Shown: positions 17,722 to 28,978 of the stretch, piece by piece
Position numbering within the stretch: position 1 is the first letter of the stretch
Layout of the letters: each line of letters opens with the position of its first letter
From: Alcanivorax sp. S71-1-4
Lineage (GTDB): Bacteria; Pseudomonadota; Gammaproteobacteria; Pseudomonadales; Alcanivoracaceae
Assembly: GCF_009846755.1 (NCBI RefSeq)
Contig: NZ_AQOR01000005.1
Coordinates: 1-64,000, forward strand
Reading direction: 5' to 3'
Length of the DNA: 64,000 bases
Notes under the pieces: model-generated
Databases searched by the model: none
Told to the model about the DNA's origin: nothing
The model's input: only the letters and a program-made list of their open reading frames with translations
Position numbers and translations under genes: made by a program

Positions 17722-17754
17722 TAGTGGGTTTCGCCGTTGGCTCCACCCACCCCA
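17722..17754 (-). repeat. Dispersed palindromic repeat, copy 2 (inverted)
   Basis: Read on the - strand it gives GGGTGGGTGGAGCC then GGCGAAACCCACTA, closely matching the repeat at 14540-14573. The two copies point in opposite directions and bracket the dioxygenase gene. Confidence 0.6.
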
Positions 17755-17760
17755 ACAAAC

Positions 17761-17793
17761 AAAAAGGCCGGTTGTTTGCACAACCGGCCTTTT
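17761..17793 (-). terminator. Rho-independent terminator of the tRNA-Glu/tRNA-Gly operon
   Basis: On the - strand AAGGCCGGTTGT and ACAACCGGCCTT form a strong stem around GCAA, followed by TTTTT. It begins 8 bases after the tRNA-Gly 3' end. Confidence 0.88.
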
Positions 17794-17800
17794 CGGAATC

Positions 17801-17876
17801 TGGAGCGGGAAACGAGGTTCGAACTCGCGACCTCAACCTTGGCAAGGTTGCGCTCTACCAACTGAGCTATTCCCGC
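17801..17876 (-). tRNA. tRNA-Gly (GCC)
   Basis: A 76-base tRNA with encoded CCA. The acceptor stem GCGGGA pairs with TCCCGC, the D-arm has AGCTCAGTTGGTAGAGC, the anticodon loop is TTGCCAA (anticodon GCC) and the T-arm contains GTTCGAACC. It is the second tRNA of the - strand operon, followed by a terminator. Confidence 0.97.
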
Positions 17877-17881
17877 TAATA

Positions 17882-17898
17882 GCGCCCCTTAGGGGATT
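17882..17898 (-). repeat. Partial copy of the tRNA-Glu 3' end
   Basis: These 17 bases match 18046-18062, the 3' acceptor/T-arm part of tRNA-Glu, with a single difference (C for T). The copy lies 164 bases downstream in the direction of transcription, just before tRNA-Gly. The arrangement resembles the direct repeat left by insertion of an element at a tRNA 3' end, or by unequal recombination in a tRNA operon. Confidence 0.65.
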
Positions 17899-17903
17899 AC
17901 TGC

Positions 17904-18036
17904 GCGGCTCCGCCGCTTGCCCTTCGGGCCGGTCACACTCCGTGTGCCCGTTCCGGCGACAAGTCGCCGGTCGAACCCCTTGATTGCCGGTTCTCATCCC
18001 CGAAGGGACTGCAATCAAGGCTGCGTGTAAGCACGC
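17904..18036 (-). other. Array of seven hairpins in the tRNA-Glu/tRNA-Gly spacer
   Basis: The spacer is almost entirely perfect inverted repeats: 17904-17916 (GCGGC/GCCGC), 17919-17929 (GCCC/GGGC), 17934-17946 (CACAC/GTGTG), 17953-17970 (CCGGCGAC/GTCGCCGG), 17978-18020 (CCTTGATTGC/GCAATCAAGG) enclosing 17998-18007 (CCC/GGG with CGAA loop), and 18023-18036 (GCGTG/CACGC). It is transcribed with the two tRNAs. Function unknown. Confidence 0.75.
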
Positions 18037-18043
18037 GTTCAAA

Positions 18044-18119
18044 TGGCGTCCCTTAGGGGATTCGAACCCCTGTTACCGCCGTGAAAGGGCGGTGTCCTAG
18101 GCCTCTAGACGAAAGGGAC
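18044..18119 (-). tRNA. tRNA-Glu (TTC)
   Basis: A 76-base tRNA with encoded CCA. The 5' end GTCCCTTTCGTCTAGAGGCC, anticodon loop CTTTCAC (anticodon TTC) and T-arm GGGGTTCGAATCCCC are typical of bacterial tRNA-Glu. It is the first gene of the - strand tRNA operon. Confidence 0.97.
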
Positions 18120-18154
18120 GCAGAGGCTGCCGGTAGCATCCGGAAGCGGCGCAA

Positions 18155-18182
18155 AGTCTAGCAGGCGCTCGCCGGGCGTCAA
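18155..18182 (-). promoter_or_regulatory. Sigma-70 promoter of the tRNA-Glu/tRNA-Gly operon
   Basis: On the - strand TTGACG (18182-18177) and TAGACT (18160-18155) are separated by 16 bases. A GC-rich stretch directly after the -10 box is typical of stringently controlled stable-RNA promoters. Transcription would begin about 30 bases before the tRNA. Confidence 0.8.
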
Positions 18183-18325
18183 GCGAAAAAAATAAAAATG
18201 ACATCATTTGCCGCAGGGTCGCCCACCCCGCCCGGCCTGACCGATTCCGTCATTGACCCGGGCCGTCGGCACTTGCTCAGATAACCCCCTCGACCCGATC
18301 CCGAAGCCACCCAGGGGAATCACCC

Positions 18326-18982
18326 ATGAGCATCAAACTCCACGGCGCCGCCCTGTCGCCCTTTGTTCGCAAGGCCCGCGTCGCCCTGGCCGAAAAAGGC
18401 CTCGCCTTTGAATCCATTCACGTCGATCCGTTCAGCAGCCCGGAGGAGTACAGCGCGCTCAACCCGCTGCGTCGCATTCCGGCGATGGAAGACGGCGACA
18501 AGGTGCTGGCCGATTCCGGAGTGATCTGCGCCTATCTGGAAAAAGCCTACCCCGACCCGCCGCTGTACCCGACCGATGCCTACGACTATGCCCGCGCACT
18601 GTGGCTGGAAAAATATGCCGATTACGAAGTCGCCCCGCAGGCCACCTTCGGGGTGTTCCGCAACCGCATCGTGATGAAGCTGGCCGGCAAGCCCTGCGAC
18701 GAAGACAAGGTACAGAAAGCCCTGACCGAAAAGCTGCCGCCGCTGTTCGACTACCTGGAAACACAGATCCAGGGGCGTGACTGGTTTGCCGGCGACGCAT
18801 TCAGCATTGCCGATATCGCCGTCGCCACCCAGTGCGTGAACCTGCAGCACGGCGGCGAGCAGGTTGATCCGGCGCGCTGGCCAGCCCTGGCGGCCCACAT
18901 CGCCAAGGTGCACCAGCGGCCGAGCTTCGCAAAGCTGATCGAGCGGGAGAGTCAGTTCGTGGCGAAAGTCCGCGGCGAGTAA
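18326..18982 (+). CDS. Glutathione S-transferase family protein
   Basis: A 218-residue cytosolic GST. The N-terminal thioredoxin-like domain starts KLHGAALSPFVRKARVALAEKG, with Ser11/Pro12 at the glutathione-activating position, cis-Pro in RRIPAM and the glutathione-binding ADSGVI segment. The C-terminal helical domain holds the conserved FSIADIAVAT motif. AGGGG precedes the ATG. It stands alone between the tRNA operon and a convergent AraC regulator. Substrate unknown. Confidence 0.93.
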   Translation: MSIKLHGAALSPFVRKARVALAEKGLAFESIHVDPFSSPEEYSALNPLRRIPAMEDGDKVLADSGVICAYLEKAYPDPPLYPTDAYDYARALWLEKYADYEVAPQATFGVFRNRIVMKLAGKPCDEDKVQKALTEKLPPLFDYLETQIQGRDWFAGDAFSIADIAVATQCVNLQHGGEQVDPARWPALAAHIAKVHQRPSFAKLIERESQFVAKVRGE

Positions 18983-19002
18983 GTCTCAAGCGCGCCGGTG
19001 GC

Positions 19003-19539
19003 TCAGCCGCCGGCGCGCACGTCCCGCGCCCGGACACCGAAGCGGCGGCGAAACAGCCGGCTGAAGCTGGTGCTGTCGAGGAAACCGCAGCGGCGGGCCA
19101 CTTCGGCAATCGGCACCGCGTCCGGCAGGGTATGCAGGAGCGACCACACCTGTTGCAGGCGCTGTTCGCGGATATACCCCGCCACGGCCAGATTCTGGTG
19201 AGCGAAGGCGCGGTACAGTGTGGCCCGAGAGCAACCCAGCCGCCCGGCAATGAAGGCGGCATCCAGGCCGGGATGTGCCAACTGCTGATTGATCAGACGG
19301 CAGGCGGCAAGCAACAGCCCTTCCGGTCGGCGCAGACGGGCCGGCAGGTCGGCATGGTCAAGGTCGCTGCCGCAGTACACCGAAAGCGCTCTCACCTGAC
19401 CAGGATGTCGGGTATCGCTCCACAACAGCGTGACACCCGATGGCTGCCTGCTCCGCCCGGCATGGCGGCTGATTGGCTCGCTCCCCGTCTCGTCAGGGAC
19501 GCGCCGGCCGCGATGGTTGTCCTGCTGAATCTGTGTCAC
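19003..19539 (-). CDS. Short AraC-family transcriptional regulator
   Basis: A 178-residue protein whose C-terminal 100 residues form an AraC/XylS double HTH (FIAGRLGCSRATLYRAF and IAEVARRCGFLDSTSFSRLF). The N-terminal part (about 75 residues) is too short for the usual cupin sensor domain and is not recognised, so it is either a minimal regulator or 5'-truncated. The start is a GTG with AGGA about 5 bases upstream. It faces the GST gene and diverges from the response regulator. Confidence 0.78.
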   Translation of the reverse strand: MTQIQQDNHRGRRVPDETGSEPISRHAGRSRQPSGVTLLWSDTRHPGQVRALSVYCGSDLDHADLPARLRRPEGLLLAACRLINQQLAHPGLDAAFIAGRLGCSRATLYRAFAHQNLAVAGYIREQRLQQVWSLLHTLPDAVPIAEVARRCGFLDSTSFSRLFRRRFGVRARDVRAGG

Positions 19540-19679
19540 GCATCCTGCCCCTCAGCCGCAGGGCATCATTATCGACAGCCCGGCTCAGGGTTGTCTGTCA
19601 CCCAAACTGAGGACACCCCTGTGCCAGGCCTGCAAAACCTGCCCCGCCAGCGTATGCTTGGCGAAAAATAACCGGCCGG

Positions 19680-20360
19680 ATGCACACTGCCGTGGGGGCG
19701 ATACAAGACGTGATCACACTGGCGATGGTGGAGGACGATCCACTGTTCCGTACTGCGGTGGCGCAGGCCATGGCCGCCACGGCGGACCTGCATCTGGCGC
19801 TGGAAGCCACCACGCTGCAACAGGGCCTCGCCCTGCTGGCACAGGCAGCACCGCAGGTCCTGCTGGTGGACCTGGGCCTGCCGGACGGTTCCGGCATCGA
19901 CATGATCCGCGCGGCCCGTGAGGCCTGGCCGGCCTGCAGCATCATGGTCGCCACCCTGTTCGGCGATGAAGCGCGGGTGCTGCAGTCGATACACGCCGGT
20001 GCCGCCGGCTACCTGCTGAAGGACGCCAGCGCCGCGCACATCGTCAGTGAAATCCGCACACTGCATGCGGGCGGCAGCCCGATCAGCCCGGCCATTGCCC
20101 GCCAGTTGCTGCGCTATCTGCCGGCCGCCCCGGAAACCGGCGCGCAGGACGAAGACAGCGGCCTGTCTGCACGCGAAACCGAGGTGCTGTCGCGCATCGC
20201 CCGGGGCTACGCCATGCACGAGATCGCCACCGAACTGGGGGTCTCGCCCTGGACCGTGCAGACCTACATTCGCCGCCTCTATACCAAGCTCGGCGTCAAT
20301 TCCCGCGCGGGCGCGGTCCACGAAGCCTACCGCCGGCAATGGCTGAGCCCGGACCAATGA
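19680..20360 (+). CDS. NarL/LuxR-family response regulator
   Basis: A 226-residue response regulator: receiver domain with acidic Asp19/Asp20, phosphoacceptor Asp64 in LLVDLGLPDG, Thr92 and Lys114 in LLKDAS; then a LuxR HTH (LSARETEVLSRIARGYAMHEIA and SPWTVQTYIRRLYTKLGV). Its stop overlaps the kinase start by four bases (ATGA), so the two are made together. The ATG at 19680 has a poor ribosome-binding site; GTG at 19710 is an alternative that would remove ten residues before the receiver fold. Confidence 0.9.
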   Translation: MHTAVGAIQDVITLAMVEDDPLFRTAVAQAMAATADLHLALEATTLQQGLALLAQAAPQVLLVDLGLPDGSGIDMIRAAREAWPACSIMVATLFGDEARVLQSIHAGAAGYLLKDASAAHIVSEIRTLHAGGSPISPAIARQLLRYLPAAPETGAQDEDSGLSARETEVLSRIARGYAMHEIATELGVSPWTVQTYIRRLYTKLGVNSRAGAVHEAYRRQWLSPDQ

Positions 20361-22255
20361 AGTACCTGGCGCTGCTGGCCCTGACGTGCCTGCTCGGCGC
20401 CTGTGACACGTCCACCAGCCGCCCGCTGACCCACGCCGAAGTACTGACACTGCCACCGCAGGCCGGCAGCTTCACGCCGCCACCGGCGCGGCTGGATACG
20501 CCGCTGCCGGCAACAGGCTGGGCGCCTGTCACCCTGCCCCATGCCCTGTCCCGCGACGTGGCCCCGCTGGAGAGCGGCCCGAGTGTCAGCACCACCTGGT
20601 ACCGGTTCTCGCTCGGCGACGCCGCACAACAGGCCCCTGCACCGCAGTTTCTTTACCTGCCACGCTGGCAGACCGTGGGACAGGTGGCGCTCTACGGCGA
20701 CGGCACCCTGCTCTGGCGCTCGCAGGGTGACCCGGTCTGGAACGGCTTCAACCGGCCGCTCTGGGTGCCACTGGACCCGCTGGGCGGGGGCCCGCGCCCG
20801 GCCACGCTGTTACTGCGCCTGGACAGCGCGTCCGGTTTTGGTGGCGGCATCACCCGCGCCTGGGTCGGCAGCGAAGACGAGCTGATCTGGTCCTACCGCG
20901 CCCGCACGGTGTTACAGAACCTGCTGCCGCCAGCCATTGCTACGGTCTATCTGGTGCTGGCGCTGTTTGGCCTGACGCTGTGGCGGCCAGGCCGGGGCGA
21001 GTGGCAGGCGCCGCTGTTCCTGATTGCCGCGCTGTTGTATCTGGTGCGCGTGCTGCACTTTACCGGACCGCTGGATACACGGCTGATCTCCTCGGAATGG
21101 TTCGGCTGGCTGACCGTCAACAGCGTCGGCTGGCTGGTGGTGGTGAGCCTGATCTTCAATTTCTGGCTGTGCCGGCGCCGTTATCACCTGCTGGAACGGC
21201 TGATGTTGCTTGGCATGCTCTGCGCCACGCTGGCCACACTGCCGGGGCTGGCGTCGTCCACCACCACGGCCGCCCTGGCCAACCTCAGCTACGGGCTGGT
21301 GTTGCTGATGACGGCCATCGCCGTTCCTCTGTTGTTGTGGACCGCCGTGCGCACCCGCGACTGGCTGGCCCTGGCGCTGGCCTGCCTGAACATCGCCGGC
21401 GTACCGCTGGCGGTGCATGACATCCTGCTGATGAATTACCAGCTCAGCCTGGAACGACTGTATCTGCATATCTACTCCGAGGGCGCTTTTTTCCTGTTGC
21501 TCTGGTACATCCTCAACCGCCGCTTTCAGGAAGGTTTCCGGGCGATGGAACAGGGCCAGTTACTGCTCGCGCGCACGCTCGCCGCGCGCGAAGCGGAACT
21601 GGCAGAAAGTTACCGGCAACTGCGCGAAGTGGAGCATCGTGAAGTGCTCACCGGCGAACGCCAGCGGCTGATGCGGGATATGCACGACGGCCTTGGCGCT
21701 TCGCTCACCGGCGCACTGCGCATGATCGAACACGGGCAGTGCAGCAATGATCATCTCGGCGAGGTGCTGCGCGAGTGCATCGAGGCCCTCAAGCTCACCA
21801 TCGATTCCCTTGAGCCGGTGGACGCCGACCTGGGGTTACTGCTCGGCACCCTGCGCTTTCGCATGCAGCCACGGCTGGAAGCCGCCGGCCTGACACTGCG
21901 CTGGCATATCGACCCGCTCCCGCCGCTGGCCTGGCTGACACCGGGCAGCGCGCTGCATGTGCTGCGCATCGTGCAGGAGGCGATTACCAATATCATCAAG
22001 CATGCGCAGGCCGATACCCTCTGGCTCTGCGCCAGCGCGGACGCCGACAGCGTGCAGCTGGAGATCAGCGATAACGGCATCGGCCTGCCGGCCACGCCGC
22101 TGCCTGCCGGGCGCGGGCAGACCAATATGCGTCACCGCGCGGCCGCCCTTGGCGCGCAGGCCGTCTGGCGGCCCCGGCCCGAAGGCGGCACGCAGTTTAC
22201 CCTCACCCTGCCGCGCGATAACGCCTCTCACTCCGTGGCACAGGTGCCGGCCTGA
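20357..22255 (+). CDS. 7TM sensor histidine kinase with lipoprotein-type signal
   Basis: A 632-residue kinase, partner of the preceding regulator. It starts with a lipoprotein signal (LLGAC, Cys16) followed by Asp at +2, the inner-membrane retention residue. A periplasmic beta-rich region (about 40-180, like the DISM extracellular domain) precedes seven hydrophobic segments (about 190-385), a short coiled coil, the HisKA_3 box RDMHDGLG (His443) and an HATPase domain with EAITNIIKHA and ISDNGIGLP. This is the NarX/DegS-like dimerisation class that pairs with NarL regulators. Its 3' end overlaps the convergent lipase gene by 28 bases. Signal unknown. Confidence 0.88.
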   Translation: MKYLALLALTCLLGACDTSTSRPLTHAEVLTLPPQAGSFTPPPARLDTPLPATGWAPVTLPHALSRDVAPLESGPSVSTTWYRFSLGDAAQQAPAPQFLYLPRWQTVGQVALYGDGTLLWRSQGDPVWNGFNRPLWVPLDPLGGGPRPATLLLRLDSASGFGGGITRAWVGSEDELIWSYRARTVLQNLLPPAIATVYLVLALFGLTLWRPGRGEWQAPLFLIAALLYLVRVLHFTGPLDTRLISSEWFGWLTVNSVGWLVVVSLIFNFWLCRRRYHLLERLMLLGMLCATLATLPGLASSTTTAALANLSYGLVLLMTAIAVPLLLWTAVRTRDWLALALACLNIAGVPLAVHDILLMNYQLSLERLYLHIYSEGAFFLLLWYILNRRFQEGFRAMEQGQLLLARTLAAREAELAESYRQLREVEHREVLTGERQRLMRDMHDGLGASLTGALRMIEHGQCSNDHLGEVLRECIEALKLTIDSLEPVDADLGLLLGTLRFRMQPRLEAAGLTLRWHIDPLPPLAWLTPGSALHVLRIVQEAITNIIKHAQADTLWLCASADADSVQLEISDNGIGLPATPLPAGRGQTNMRHRAAALGAQAVWRPRPEGGTQFTLTLPRDNASHSVAQVPA

Positions 22256-23148
22256 CAGACACAGTGCAGGTAACGCCCGTCAGCAGAATGGGCCGCCGCA
22301 ATCTTGCTGAATTCGAGATGTTCCAGCGCGTACTTCATTGCCTCCCAGGCATCGCGCTCGGCCTTGTCGCCGTACTCGATGGCGCAGTGCGGCCCGATGT
22401 AGCGCAGGATGCCCATCGGCACGTACAGGTTGTTGCCCGCCGCCGGCCAGTTGGCCATGGCAAGCTGTTGCGTTGTGCCCCTGTCACGCTGTTCAGCGTG
22501 GGCCAGCAACGCCAGTGACGGCCACCAGGGCAGGTAGGGCACCAGATCATACTCATTCTGGTAACGCACGCTGAACGGCCGCAGTCCCAGCGCGTTGTAG
22601 TTGTCGCGGAATTGCGCGTCGCAGGTCAGTGGCGCGGCGAAGCAGCAGTTTTCCACCAGCACGTGCGGCATTTTCGCTTTCAGCAGCGACGCTGCCAGGA
22701 AGGTCATCGCCGCGCCTTTGGAGTGTCCGGTGACAAGAATGCCCTGTTTGCCGCTGAGATCGATGCGTCCCAGCGCAGCCATCACCTGCGGCCAGATGCT
22801 GTGCAGCGCCGTGGCAAAACCGGCTTCGACGCGGCCGAAATGCTGGCCGTTGACGATCCAGTCGGTGGGGCCGGCTTCGAAATCCTGCAGCCAGTCACGC
22901 ACCCAGGCCCAGAAATCGCCGGTAAACGGCGGCAGGGTGCCGCGTATCGCGAGCACTACCCAGTTGTCCCAGGTTTCGGCGACGAAGCCGGCGTTGATAT
23001 GGTCGAGGCCGTTGATGAAGACGGTGGGCGTGGTGCCCGGCTGCAGGCCCAGTGCCTGCAGATCGGGGTTGGCGGGATCAAGCTTGCCGTTGTGGATCGC
23101 GTAGCAGGCGACCGAGGCGTGGATCAGGCGACATTCCAGTGTGGCCAT
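22228..23148 (-). CDS. Lipase class 3 family protein
   Basis: A 306-residue alpha/beta hydrolase of the class 3 lipase family. GHSKG provides the nucleophilic Ser within the GxSxG elbow, NEYDLVPYLP the probable Asp and GRYLHCVC near the C-terminus the probable His. No signal peptide is visible, so the enzyme may be intracellular or exported by another route. The start at 23148 has AGGGGAAG directly upstream. It overlaps the 3' end of the kinase gene on the other strand. Substrate not known. Confidence 0.85.
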   Translation of the reverse strand: MATLECRLIHASVACYAIHNGKLDPANPDLQALGLQPGTTPTVFINGLDHINAGFVAETWDNWVVLAIRGTLPPFTGDFWAWVRDWLQDFEAGPTDWIVNGQHFGRVEAGFATALHSIWPQVMAALGRIDLSGKQGILVTGHSKGAAMTFLAASLLKAKMPHVLVENCCFAAPLTCDAQFRDNYNALGLRPFSVRYQNEYDLVPYLPWWPSLALLAHAEQRDRGTTQQLAMANWPAAGNNLYVPMGILRYIGPHCAIEYGDKAERDAWEAMKYALEHLEFSKIAAAHSADGRYLHCVCQAGTCATE

Positions 23149-23245
23149 GGGGCTTCCCCTTTTCGTTGACAGCCCGCGTCCGGCGGGCACGGAAAAGGGT
23201 CACTGTGGCAGGTTGCGGCGGCTGCGCAATGCTGGCTCTACGCCG

Positions 23246-23470
23246 CTATGCTCCCTGCCCGCGCGGCATGCGAATGCCGGACAGGTCGCGGAAACACAGC
23301 GCCCGCGCCACGGCGAGAAAATCCTGCAGACAGGGCGCGCCCTGCTCCTCCACCCGCACTGCGGCGTAAAGCGTGCGCCACACCCCTTCGGCACCGAGCG
23401 GCACGGCCTCAGGCGGCGACGGGCCGCCAGCGCACTGACCGCCTGCCGGCGTTGCGCCGGCGGGCGGTGA
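23246..23470 (-). pseudogene. Possible 3' remnant of a LysR-type regulator gene
   Basis: In this 405-base gap (23149-23553) an open - strand frame ends with a stretch VWRTLYAAVRVEEQ...LQDFLAVARAL that resembles the last strand and helix of LysR effector domains. No HTH part or start is found. High GC keeps frames open by chance, so the resemblance may be accidental. Nothing else coding is seen in the gap. Confidence 0.22.
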
Positions 23471-23476
23471 CTTCAC

Positions 23477-23506
23477 AAAAAACACGCCCGGAATTTGTCG
23501 GGCGTG
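23477..23506 (-). terminator. Orphan rho-independent terminator
   Basis: On the - strand CACGCCCG and CGGGCGTG form an 8-base stem around ACAAATTC, followed by six T. No - strand gene ends just upstream of it, so it either belongs to a lost gene or stops antisense transcription through the lipoprotein gene at 23554-24138. Confidence 0.7.
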
Positions 23507-23553
23507 CAGGCCCTTCCCTACCATGAAGGCGACTCTGGATACGGAGACGCCCG

Positions 23554-24138
23554 ATGCCGAGACGCTTCATACGGCGGCTGCCCGCGCCCCTGTTGCTCGC
23601 GCTGCTGGTCGGCTGCAACGACCCTGCGGATACCGACGCCAACACGGACAAAGTGGCTGAACGTGCCGAACAGACGGCGCCGGACAGCGCGGCGCTGGTC
23701 GAGCAATACCGCCAGACCCTCGATGACCTGCTCGCCGCACTCAATGACGACAATCCGGACCGCGCCGAATCTTTCGCGCGCGCCCTGATCGACCAGTCGC
23801 TGCCCCTGCTGGACAGCGTGTCGCTGCGCTACACCGAGTGCGACGCCTATCTGGACGCTGTACGGGAATTACCGAACCAGTTGCGGACGCTGGACGCCCA
23901 GGCTATCCAGAACGGCTACGTGCAGGGCCGCGCCCTGCCGGACGGTGCCGCCCGCTGCCACGATGCGGCAGGTCTGCTGACGGCGCCGGCATTGGCCACG
24001 GCGGTGACGCGGGACCCACCGGAAGACTGGCAGGCCACCGTACGCGGCCATGCACAGACCGCCCGCGCCCGCCTTGACGGCCTGCGTGATGTACTCAGTG
24101 CGGAGGGTGAAGCAGCGCCCGACCGGGCGCCGCGCTAG
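23554..24138 (+). CDS. Hypothetical lipoprotein
   Basis: A 194-residue product with a basic N-terminus, a hydrophobic core and the lipobox LLVGC, so it should be a lipoprotein. The mature part is Ala/Asp-rich and helical, with two further Cys (in TECDAYL and ARCHDA) that could form a disulfide. GGAG precedes the ATG at 23554; an ATG at 23523 is out of place. I do not recognise the family. It is a single-gene unit. Confidence 0.72.
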   Translation: MPRRFIRRLPAPLLLALLVGCNDPADTDANTDKVAERAEQTAPDSAALVEQYRQTLDDLLAALNDDNPDRAESFARALIDQSLPLLDSVSLRYTECDAYLDAVRELPNQLRTLDAQAIQNGYVQGRALPDGAARCHDAAGLLTAPALATAVTRDPPEDWQATVRGHAQTARARLDGLRDVLSAEGEAAPDRAPR

Positions 24139-24157
24139 GGTCTGTTCACACTGGACA

Positions 24158-24394
24158 TCAGGCGTCGGCAAACACCTGTTCCAGGCATTCGGCCTGCAGC
24201 ATGCGCTGGGCCCAGGTTTCCAGTTGCATGGATTCCGCCAGTTTCAGACGCAGCGCCAGGGCTTCGGGCAGTGGACCAAAGCGTCTGACCAGCAGGCGCT
24301 CCAGCAGCGCGCTTTCGCTTTGCAGCGCGTCACCGCGTGGCGGTGGCTGCATGCCCGGCGTGTTCCCGCGCCGCAGGCTGGGGATGTATCGCAT
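24158..24394 (-). CDS. Small protein similar to the C-terminal tail of Rpn nucleases (DUF4351-like)
   Basis: A 78-residue protein. Its second half, LLERLLVRRFGPLPEAL...LETWAQRML, closely parallels the last 50 residues of the Rpn nuclease at 33709-34683 (LLGLLAHRFGPVSPAV...LEAWTLRVL). The nuclease domain is absent. GGGAG lies 8 bases before the ATG at 24394; longer in-frame starts lack a good site. Free tail domains of this kind could act as antitoxin-like inhibitors of Rpn nucleases (inference). Confidence 0.7.
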   Translation of the reverse strand: MRYIPSLRRGNTPGMQPPPRGDALQSESALLERLLVRRFGPLPEALALRLKLAESMQLETWAQRMLQAECLEQVFADA

Positions 24395-24503
24395 AGAACT
24401 GGCTCCCTTCATGGCCGGGCTATCCTGCCACAGATTGGCGCATTGTGCTCCCCACGCCATAAATGCGCCGCCGGACGGGCGAAACAGCCGACAATCTGCC
24501 ACA

Positions 24504-24932
24504 TCAGGCTATCGCCCCTTCTCTGGCCCATTCGCAGCGGACCCTGAGCGGCTGGTCGCTGGGCTCGTGGCACAGGTCCGTGGCATCCCAGACAAAGGTG
24601 TGGTGGCCGGAGAGCTCGGTTTCCAGATGCACCACGGCGCTGACCCAGTACATCTGCTTGAGCAGCATCTCGAACTTGCGGACCCAGTGCTCCCACTCGT
24701 ATTCCACCGCCTGGTAGGACATGCCGAAATGGATGACCTGGGTCTGGAAGGTACCGCCCATGAGATCGTCGCCCGGCACGGCGAACATCTCGCGGCACAG
24801 GAAGGGCCATTCATCGGCCTGAGGCAACTGGCGGATCGCGCGGCGGTTGTGCATGCAACTCGCCTTGCGCTGCACCAGCTCGCCAAAGGGCAGGTGCTTG
24901 ATACATCCGTAGACAATGGATTCGGAATCCAT
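24504..24932 (-). CDS. Conserved hypothetical protein
   Basis: A 142-residue soluble protein beginning MDSESIVYGC, rich in aromatic residues (YEWEHWVRKFEMLLKQMYWV) with the strand-like VSAVVHLETEL. No signal peptide or membrane segment. GGGAGG sits 5 bases before the ATG at 24932, a strong site. It reads like a well-conserved Pseudomonas-type protein, but I cannot name its family or function. Neighbours are the Rpn-tail protein downstream and a transglycosylase lipoprotein upstream. Confidence 0.72.
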   Translation of the reverse strand: MDSESIVYGCIKHLPFGELVQRKASCMHNRRAIRQLPQADEWPFLCREMFAVPGDDLMGGTFQTQVIHFGMSYQAVEYEWEHWVRKFEMLLKQMYWVSAVVHLETELSGHHTFVWDATDLCHEPSDQPLRVRCEWAREGAIA

Positions 24933-24998
24933 TTGCCTCCCCCGTGATTCATTGTCCACTGATGGCCTCCCCGTTTCGGCCACCCGCCTTCTGTCGAC

Positions 24999-28920
<3,922 letters not shown>

Positions 28921-28978
28921 TACCTTGCCTCTTCCTTGTTTGTACTACCCCAACACCCCGAACAAAAAACTGATGTGA

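Noticed and set aside
17904-18036. Hairpin array as a CRISPR array
   Set aside because: The hairpins differ in sequence and length and there are no regular direct repeats or spacers.
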